A DNA stretch of 10,350 nucleotides from Desulfobulbus sp. (GTDB lineage: Bacteria > Desulfobacterota > Desulfobulbia > Desulfobulbales > Desulfobulbaceae). A model generated the notes under the pieces. The model was not told the origin of the DNA. It ran no database searches and was given only the letters and a program-made list of their open reading frames with translations. Where the stretch lies: NCBI GenBank assembly GCA_011051825.1, contig DRKH01000326.1:1-10350 (forward strand). Direction: 5' to 3'. Both the position numbers and the translations under genes were made by a program. This document shows, piece after piece, positions 5,758-10,350 of this stretch (its first letter is position 1; every line of letters begins with the position of its first letter).

Positions 5758-6939
5758 ATGAAACAGCAGGAAATCAACTACTGGATTACTGCCATGCTGC
5801 AAAAGCATGAGCGAGTCTCTGATCTCAATATCACTGTGGGCAAGTCGTTGCAAGTGGAAAGCGACGGTGTGTTGGTACCGGTTGCCGTACAGCCGCCGGT
5901 TACCGAATTAACCCCTTTTCAGACTGAAGTCTTTGCTCTGAACCTGATTGGTGGTAACCGGAGGCTGTTACGGGATCTTGTCAACAATGGATCCTGTGAC
6001 CTTTCCTACTCTCTTGATGACCGGGTTCGTTTCAGGGTCAATATTTTTTCCCAGAAAGGGTACTATTCGACGGTGTTGAGGAAACTGGAAACCAAGATCC
6101 CCTCCATCGGCGGCTTTAATTTCCCACCTTCTTTTGAAAAGATGGCAAAGGAGAAAAATGGATTGATCCTGTTCACCGGCGCAACCGGTACCGGTAAGAC
6201 CACCTCCATGGCCGCCATTCTCAATCGGATCAATGAGGAGCGGGCGGTCCATGTCGTAACCCTGGAAGACCCTATCGAGTACGTTCACCCCCATAAGAAG
6301 GCCACCTTTAACCAGCGGGAAATGGGTGATGACTTCGACACCTTTGCCGGAGGATTGCGGGCCGCCCTCAGGCAGGCGCCCAAGGTTATTCTGGTCGGTG
6401 AGATCCGTGATCGTGAAACCCTGGAAATCGCCCTCACTGCTGCTGAAACCGGGCATGTGGTTTTTTCCACCCTCCATACCATTGATACCGGCCAGACCAT
6501 CAACCGTATCCTGGGTATGTTTGAACAGGAAGAACAGCCGCAGATCAGAAACCGGCTGGTGGATACCATCCGCTGGGTGGTCAGTCAGCGGCTGCTGCCG
6601 AAGATCGGTGGCGGCCGGGTGGCGGCCATGGAAATTCTCTGCACCAGCCTGCGGGTCAAGGACCTGATAGTCAACGGCGAGACCGAGGAAAAAACATTTT
6701 ACAACGTGGTTCGGGACGGCTCAGCCCAGGATATGCGGACCTTTGACCAACACCTGCTGGAGCTCTATGCACAGGGATTGATCACCGAGGAGGCAGCGAT
6801 TTCCTATTCTTCCTATCGCAGTGAGATCAAACGGGGGCTGGATACCATTAAGTCCGCCCGTGGTGAGCGTACCTCGGATATTGACGGCCTCCACCTCCAG
6901 GAAGAGAAAAAAGATCCATACAGCGACGGTATGCTGTAG
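5758..6939 (+). CDS. PilT/PilU-family type IV pilus ATPase, PilU-like
   Basis: A 393-residue secretion-ATPase family protein that would power or assist retraction of type IV pili at the cytoplasmic face of the inner membrane. The N-domain has SDLNITVG (21-28), matching the SDLHxxxG block of PilT but with Asn for His. The ATPase core carries Walker A GATGTGKT (141-148), the Asp box TLEDPIEYVH (168-177), Walker B VILVGEIRDRE (210-220) and the His box STLHT (237-241). The C-terminus has DLIVNGETEEK (302-312), MRTFDQHLLELYAQG (326-340) and a tail after 350. The PilT motif AIRNLIRE is replaced, and the region resembles PilU (DLIxKGE, TFDQ, IK tail). The ATG is preceded by a weak GGAAAA site. A small gene follows after 30 nt, probably in the same operon. 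No pilin or other pil genes are in the window. Confidence 0.9.
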   Translation: MKQQEINYWITAMLQKHERVSDLNITVGKSLQVESDGVLVPVAVQPPVTELTPFQTEVFALNLIGGNRRLLRDLVNNGSCDLSYSLDDRVRFRVNIFSQKGYYSTVLRKLETKIPSIGGFNFPPSFEKMAKEKNGLILFTGATGTGKTTSMAAILNRINEERAVHVVTLEDPIEYVHPHKKATFNQREMGDDFDTFAGGLRAALRQAPKVILVGEIRDRETLEIALTAAETGHVVFSTLHTIDTGQTINRILGMFEQEEQPQIRNRLVDTIRWVVSQRLLPKIGGGRVAAMEILCTSLRVKDLIVNGETEEKTFYNVVRDGSAQDMRTFDQHLLELYAQGLITEEAAISYSSYRSEIKRGLDTIKSARGERTSDIDGLHLQEEKKDPYSDGML

Positions 6940-6969
6940 ACAAGCTGAAGTTTTTTGAGGATAAAATCG

Positions 6970-7653
6970 ATGATAACCAACTGTCCCCAGTGCCGGCAGA
7001 CCTTACGGTTCAGTGACGCCCAGCGAACAAAGATCATTCAGGCGCTGGAAAAACTTGCCCCCGGTAAAAAGCTGACTATAAAATGTCCCCATTGTCAGGC
7101 CGCCGTCAAGATGGACGGGAAAGCCAAGGGTCCGGCGGCGGCCGACGGATCGCTGCAGCCACCGGCACCTCCTGATCTTGACTGGCTCCAGACCGGACGA
7201 TTTGAAGGTGAGGAAAAGGTTGAAGATGTTCCCATGGCCCTGGTGCTGTTTGCCGATACTCCCCAGCGGGAAAATATTGTCGAGGCTATGAAAACAGTGG
7301 GCTACCAGGTGGTGACGGCCGGTACGGCCCAGGAGGCCATGGAGCGGATGCAGTTTGTCAGTTTTTCCTGCGTTGCCCTCGACAGCGAGCTGGAGGGGGC
7401 GCTTGCTGACTCGGCCTTTCACGAGTATATGCGCAAAATGCCCATGGAGCGGCGACGGTATATTTTTTATATCCTGATCGGTCCGAGCCTGCACTCACTC
7501 TATGACCTTGAGGCGCTGGCATTCAGCGCCAACCTGGTTGTCGGTGAGAAGGATTTGAAATATTTTGATGTGATTCTCCGTAAAGCCATTCCCGCCTATG
7601 AAGAACTGTTCGGGCCGATCCTTGAAGAACTTGCAACTTATGGCAAACGATGA
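6970..7653 (+). CDS. Zinc-ribbon protein with degenerate response-regulator-like domain
   Basis: A 227-residue protein of unknown function. Residues 1-48 hold two CPxC knuckles (Cys5/Cys8 and Cys39/Cys42) separated by a 30-residue, partly helical insert, as in a zinc ribbon. Residues 50-75 are a Pro/Ala-rich linker (GPAAADGSLQPPAPP). Residues 88-215 read like a receiver fold: strand MALVLFAD (89-96), GYQVVTAGTAQEAMERM (111-127), strand FSCVALD (132-138) with Asp138 at the usual phospho-acceptor place, YIFYILIG (164-171), and ANLVVGEKDL (187-196). The acidic pair after the first strand is reduced to Asp96 and the Thr/Ser step is unclear, so phosphorylation is doubtful. The ATG at 6970 is chosen over a TTG at 6955 because GAGG (6957-6960) sits 9 nt before it. 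It lies 30 nt after the PilU-like gene, suggesting a shared operon and a possible regulatory role in pilus function. No signal peptide or membrane segment is visible. Confidence 0.75.
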   Translation: MITNCPQCRQTLRFSDAQRTKIIQALEKLAPGKKLTIKCPHCQAAVKMDGKAKGPAAADGSLQPPAPPDLDWLQTGRFEGEEKVEDVPMALVLFADTPQRENIVEAMKTVGYQVVTAGTAQEAMERMQFVSFSCVALDSELEGALADSAFHEYMRKMPMERRRYIFYILIGPSLHSLYDLEALAFSANLVVGEKDLKYFDVILRKAIPAYEELFGPILEELATYGKR

Positions 7654-7687
7654 CTCCTGTTCTGCTCTGGTTTTTTGTTGTTTCTGA

Positions 7688-7735
7688 GAAAAAAAGACAG
7701 TTTTTCAAGAAGAAACAGTTGTTTTTCGAAAAACT
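7688..7735 (+). repeat. AT-rich inverted repeats in the rpsA upstream region
   Basis: The T-rich arm AGTTTTTC (7699-7706) can pair with GAAAAACT (7728-7735) over 8 bp. Its TTTTTC core can instead pair with GAAAAA at 7688-7693. GTTTTTCGAAAAAC (7721-7734) is itself a perfect 14-bp palindrome. The pairings are mutually exclusive. They lie just downstream of the zinc-ribbon gene and may end its transcript or form part of the rpsA leader. Confidence 0.4.
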
Positions 7736-7777
7736 ATTTGGTAAAGGGTAGCTTTTAAACCTGTGTCCGTAGGGGGC

Positions 7778-7797
7778 AAAGGTTAAAATTAACCTTT
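7778..7797 (+). promoter_or_regulatory. Inverted repeat AAAGGTTA-N4-TAACCTTT upstream of rpsA
   Basis: The 8-bp arms at 7778-7785 and 7790-7797 are perfect complements around AAAT. TTTTAT follows, so as RNA it resembles a weak terminator or attenuator; as DNA it resembles a dimer operator. It lies 54 nt before the rpsA ATG and directly before a possible leader ORF. Which role it has cannot be told from one sequence. I found no convincing -35/-10 pair for rpsA in 7654-7851. Confidence 0.45.
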
Positions 7798-7798
7798 T

Positions 7799-7855
7799 AT
7801 GAGTAATAACAAATGGCTGGCTGATTGCTGGCTCAAGAGGAACGGCAACCCATGA
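7799..7855 (+). CDS. Possible 18-codon leader ORF overlapping the rpsA start
   Basis: An ATG at 7799 opens a frame encoding MSNNKWLADCWLKRNGNP and stops at TGA 7853-7855, overlapping the rpsA ATG (7852-7854) as ATGA. That geometry suits translational coupling. Against it, the only nearby purine-rich site (AAAGG, 7778-7782) is about 16 nt upstream and lies in a hairpin arm. An ORF this short can arise by chance. It is listed for completeness only. Confidence 0.2.
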   Translation: MSNNKWLADCWLKRNGNP

Positions 7856-9606
7856 CTGAAAATGGAACACAACCCGCTATGGCAGCGGCAGAAAACAGCG
7901 GCGAAGACATCAGCTTTGCAGAGCTTTTCGAACAGGAAGAAAACAATACGGTTATCAAAGTTGGTGAAGTCGCCATCGGCACCGTGGTCGATCTGGCCGG
8001 AGATGCCGTACTGATTGATGTCGGTGATAAGGCTGAGAGTTATATTCAGCTTTCAGAGTTTCGCCATGAAGATCCCGACCGGGAGATTAAGGTCGGTGAC
8101 GAGTTTGAAGTTTTCATTGAAAAACGGAAAGAAGAGGGCGGCCTGCTCCTCTCCCGTGAAAAAGCCATAGCCATTAAAGTCTGGGAACAGATTGCCAAGA
8201 TACAGGAAGAAGACGGCACCATTGAGGGCCGTATCGAGAGCAGAGTTAAAGGCGGTATGTCGGTTGATATCGGCGTGCCCGCATTCCTGCCCTACTCTCA
8301 GATTGACCTGCGGCCGGTGAAAGATCTTGACGCTCTGATCGGTCAGACTTTTGAGTTCAAGATTCTCAAGTTCAACCGTAAACGGAACAACGTTGTTGTT
8401 TCCCGTCGCGCCATTCTTGAAGAACAGCGGGCCAAGCTGCGTGAGCAGATGCGTTCCACCCTGGAAGAGGGTCAGACCATCCGCGGCGCCATCACCAACA
8501 TCACCGATTACGGTCTGTTCATTGACCTGGGCGGCATGGACGGCCTCTGTCATATTACCGATCTCTCCTGGGGCCGGGTTTCCCATCCCTCCAAGCTCTA
8601 CACCGTTGGCGAAGAGATTGAGGTCAAGATCCTGAAATACGATAAGGATTCCGACCGGGTTTCCCTGGGTGTCAAGCAGTTGAAATCCGATCCGTGGGAA
8701 CGGGTTCCCGAGGAATATGCTGCAGGCTCACGGGTCGGCGGCAAGGTGGTTTCCATTACCGATTACGGCGTCTTTGTTGAGCTTGAAGAAGGGGTCGAGG
8801 GACTGGTCCATATCTCGGAGATGAGTTGGTCCAAGAAACCCAAGCATCCTTCCAAGTTCGTTTCCGTAGGCGAGGAGATCGAAGTTCAGGTGCTCAAGGT
8901 CGAAGCAGAGACCAAGCGGATTTCCCTGGGTATGAAGCAGCTGCTGCCCAACCCGTGGGACGTGGTTGAAGAAACCTATCCCATCGGCGCGGTTATTGAA
9001 GGGAAAATTAAAAACATCACCGATTTCGGTGTCTTTATAGGTATTGAGGAAGGCATTGACGGCTTGATTCATGTCTCTGATCTTTCCTGGACCGAGCGTA
9101 TCAAACATCCGTCGGAAAAATATTCCAAGGGTGAGACCATTCAGGCGGTTGTTTTGAAAATCGACAAGGAAAACGAGCGGTTTTCCCTGGGCGTCAAGCA
9201 GCTTGAGCCGGATCCGTGGCAGGCCGCAGCAAATAATTATCCGACCGGAACCATGGTCGAGGGTAACATCACCAATGTGACCGATTTCGGTGTATTCGTA
9301 CAGCTGGAAGAGGGCATTGAAGGCCTTGTTCATGTCTCTGAAATCAGCAAGGAAAAGGTTAAAACCCCGGTTGGAATGTTTACCGTCGGCGACACCTTGA
9401 AGGCGATGGTGATCAATGTATCCGCCGATGAGCGGAAGATAGGTCTGTCCTTAAAGGCCCTTGAAGGAGATGAGGATGAGGGCAAGGCCGCTCCGGCTGA
9501 AACCGCTTCTCAGAAGTCTCCGGTCCAGAGCTCGGGTCCCTCCACTTTCGGCGATCTGCTCAAGGCTGCGGCCAGCGATAGTGACGAAGAGGAAGAAAAC
9601 AAGTAA
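7852..9606 (+). CDS. rpsA: 30S ribosomal protein S1
   Basis: A 584-residue protein with six S1 (OB-fold) repeats, at about residues 37-103, 121-188, 207-276, 293-363, 378-449 and 465-535. The last four are the well-conserved type, with motifs such as ITDYGVFVELEEGVEGLVHI. S1 binds mRNA on the small subunit and helps initiation on structured or weak-SD messages. The N-terminal FAELFEQEE (22-30) corresponds to the ribosome-docking helix of E. coli S1 (SFAQLFEES), here preceded by about 20 extra residues. The C-terminus is Ser/Ala-rich and ends in an acidic run (DSDEEEENK). The ATG at 7852 has GAGGA 10 nt upstream and is preferred over an in-frame TTG at 7825. ATG 7879 is a weaker alternative. 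ihfB follows, the same order as in E. coli. Confidence 0.96.
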   Translation: MTENGTQPAMAAAENSGEDISFAELFEQEENNTVIKVGEVAIGTVVDLAGDAVLIDVGDKAESYIQLSEFRHEDPDREIKVGDEFEVFIEKRKEEGGLLLSREKAIAIKVWEQIAKIQEEDGTIEGRIESRVKGGMSVDIGVPAFLPYSQIDLRPVKDLDALIGQTFEFKILKFNRKRNNVVVSRRAILEEQRAKLREQMRSTLEEGQTIRGAITNITDYGLFIDLGGMDGLCHITDLSWGRVSHPSKLYTVGEEIEVKILKYDKDSDRVSLGVKQLKSDPWERVPEEYAAGSRVGGKVVSITDYGVFVELEEGVEGLVHISEMSWSKKPKHPSKFVSVGEEIEVQVLKVEAETKRISLGMKQLLPNPWDVVEETYPIGAVIEGKIKNITDFGVFIGIEEGIDGLIHVSDLSWTERIKHPSEKYSKGETIQAVVLKIDKENERFSLGVKQLEPDPWQAAANNYPTGTMVEGNITNVTDFGVFVQLEEGIEGLVHVSEISKEKVKTPVGMFTVGDTLKAMVINVSADERKIGLSLKALEGDEDEGKAAPAETASQKSPVQSSGPSTFGDLLKAAASDSDEEEENK

Positions 9607-9625
9607 GGGTTTGTGACGAAATAAA

Positions 9626-9710
9626 CTTTACAATATTGCGAGGCTTCGAAAAGATAAGCAAGATGTAAAGGTTATTGAGAAACACGCCCTTAAGTGTACT
9701 CGTTTTCTCA
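9626..9710 (+). other. Structured rpsA 3' region: two inverted repeats before the terminator
   Basis: CTTTACA (9626-9632) is the perfect complement of TGTAAAG (9664-9670), and inside it TTGC (9636-9639) pairs with GCAA (9658-9661). A second repeat pairs TGAGAAA (9676-9682) with TTTCTCA (9704-9710), with an inner ACAC/GTGT option (9682-9685 with 9694-9697). With the terminator at 9725 this makes three hairpins in a row after the rpsA stop. They could shield the mRNA end from 3' exonucleases or form a small RNA processed from the 3' UTR; both are inferences. Confidence 0.4.
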
Positions 9711-9724
9711 TCTATGAAACTGTT

Positions 9725-9757
9725 AAAGGTATCTTCGTTTTGAAGATACCTTTTTAT
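9725..9757 (+). terminator. Rho-independent terminator of rpsA
   Basis: A perfect 12-bp stem pairs AAAGGTATCTTC (9725-9736) with GAAGATACCTTT (9742-9753) around a GTTTT loop, and the 3' arm runs into TTTTT (9751-9755). It lies 119 nt after the rpsA stop and separates rpsA from ihfB. The AAA/TTT flank would let it work in both directions, but no minus-strand gene arrives here. Confidence 0.92.
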
Positions 9758-9826
9758 ATTCTCCCTGTTTGCAGCGGCGTTCATGGATATGTGCCCCGCT
9801 GTAACTAATGGAATTAGGATGTAACC

Positions 9827-10108
9827 ATGCTGAAGCGTGAACTTGTCAATGAGGTTGCCGAGCAACTTGACGATTATTATAAACAGGATGTTGCTCAAGC
9901 GGTTGATATCATACTTGCAGAAATTTCGCAGGCCCTGGTCGAAGACCGCCGGGTTGAGATCCGCGGGTTCGGCAGTTTTTCCGTTCGTACCCGTAAGCCG
10001 CGAACAACGAAAAATCCGAAAACCGGTAAAATGATGGACATTCCGGAGCGTAAAACCCTCCATTTTACCATGAGCAAGTCGCTCAAGGACGTGCTGATAG
10101 AGGAGTAG
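9827..10108 (+). CDS. ihfB: Integration host factor beta subunit (HU/IHF family)
   Basis: A 93-residue DNA-bending protein of the HU/IHF family. It has the N-terminal helices (MLKRELVNEVAEQL), the core VEIRGFGSFSVRTRKPRTTKN (43-63), the beta-arm tip NPKTGKMMDIPERKTLHF with the intercalating-proline position, and a C-terminal helix (MSKSLKDVLIEE). EIRGFGSFS with PRTxxNPKTG is closer to IHF-beta than to HU. The position directly after rpsA, as in E. coli, supports ihfB. It would form a heterodimer with an IHF-alpha encoded elsewhere and bend DNA at promoters and recombination sites. The ATG follows AGGA (9816-9819) by 7 nt. The rpsA terminator implies a separate promoter, not clearly seen. The other possibility is an HU-like homodimer. 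Confidence 0.88.
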   Translation: MLKRELVNEVAEQLDDYYKQDVAQAVDIILAEISQALVEDRRVEIRGFGSFSVRTRKPRTTKNPKTGKMMDIPERKTLHFTMSKSLKDVLIEE

Positions 10109-10133
10109 TTCCGGTGGATACAGATTGACGAGA

Positions 10134-10170
10134 GGTCGGTGCCGGATTTGTTCAGGCATCGGCCTTTTTT
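10134..10170 (+). terminator. Rho-independent terminator of ihfB
   Basis: GGTCGGTGCC (10134-10143) pairs with GGCATCGGCC (10155-10164) over 10 bp, including two G-U pairs, around an 11-nt loop. TTTTTT (10165-10170) follows directly. It lies 26 nt after the ihfB stop, the expected place for its terminator. Confidence 0.88.
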
Positions 10171-10350
10171 CTTTCTCCGGGCCCGTGAGGGGGTATCCGA
10201 CAACAGGGGCCAGGGGTAGGGATTTGGGCAGGGCTGCTTGTTGAGTTGCCGCCCGGAGTTTTCTCGAGATCAGCGTAGGCTTCGGGATCGCTTTGCTGCG
10301 GCGATTAGGACTGCGCAATCGCTCTGAAGTTTTGGCCGTATGCGCCTACC
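10171..10350. other. Right-end non-coding stretch
   Basis: No convincing gene is seen in these 180 bp on either strand. The open minus-strand frame crossing this stretch runs antisense through ihfB and the end of rpsA, and has no family resemblance. One inverted repeat, GCGATT/AATCGC (10301-10306 with 10317-10322), is present. The stretch may be a spacer or the edge of a gene outside the window. Confidence 0.4.

Noticed and set aside
8053..9333. Large minus-strand open frames opposite rpsA
   Set aside because: They are antisense shadows of repeated S1-domain codons with no independent evidence of coding.
9772..9801. CAGCGG/CCGCTG inverted repeat before ihfB as an operator or hairpin
   Set aside because: The arms are only 6 bp with an 18-nt spacer and no promoter is recognised around them, so the support is weak.
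9783..9824. 13-codon ORF ending 2 nt before the ihfB start
   Set aside because: It has no Shine-Dalgarno and is very short. The ihfB ribosome site lies inside it, so chance is the simplest reading.
9560..10318. Long minus-strand open frame of 252 codons
   Set aside because: It runs antisense through the whole of ihfB, both terminators and the end of rpsA. It has no family motif and no ribosome site, and starts at a TTG.

Overview
The window is about 10 kb of ordinary, densely coded bacterial chromosome with moderately GC-rich codon use. The gene set (a short-form thiC, a ThiD2-ThiE fusion, a PilT/PilU-type ATPase, rpsA followed by an IHF-beta gene) and a heptanucleotide tandem repeat fit an anaerobic Desulfobacterota (Desulfobulbales-like 'deltaproteobacterium'). 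That placement is inferred from gene content and was not tested.

Left part (2-3430, + strand): the distal end of a thiamine operon. A 5'-truncated thiF is followed by a thiD2-thiE fusion and by thiC. The successive genes overlap by 8 and 4 nt, so they are probably translationally coupled. Together they adenylylate the sulfur carrier ThiS (ThiF), make the pyrimidine HMP-P (ThiC), phosphorylate it to HMP-PP (ThiD2 domain) and join it to the thiazole (ThiE domain). After thiC come six copies of a 7-bp tandem repeat and then a fumarylacetoacetate hydrolase (FAH) family gene with a strong Shine-Dalgarno.

Middle (3431-5757): a 182-bp convergent gap with nested inverted repeats, then ilvD on the minus strand (dihydroxy-acid dehydratase, branched-chain amino acid synthesis) with its own sigma70-like promoter. 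The 315-bp divergent gap between ilvD and the next gene carries a 67-nt element with 13-bp inverted arms and two small adjacent hairpins.

Right part (5758-10350, + strand): a two-gene unit made of a PilU-like pilus ATPase and a small zinc-ribbon protein with a degenerate receiver-like domain. The latter is the least characterised protein here. Next comes rpsA, encoding a six-S1-domain ribosomal protein S1, behind a structured AT-rich leader with a possible 18-codon leader ORF. A structured 3' region and a strong Rho-independent terminator follow. The last gene is an IHF-beta (ihfB-like) gene with its own terminator, then 180 bp with no recognised gene. I saw no CRISPR array, transposase, integrase, tRNA or rRNA. 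No dramatic new system is visible; the best leads are the zinc-ribbon/receiver protein paired with the PilU-like ATPase, and the structured non-coding elements.
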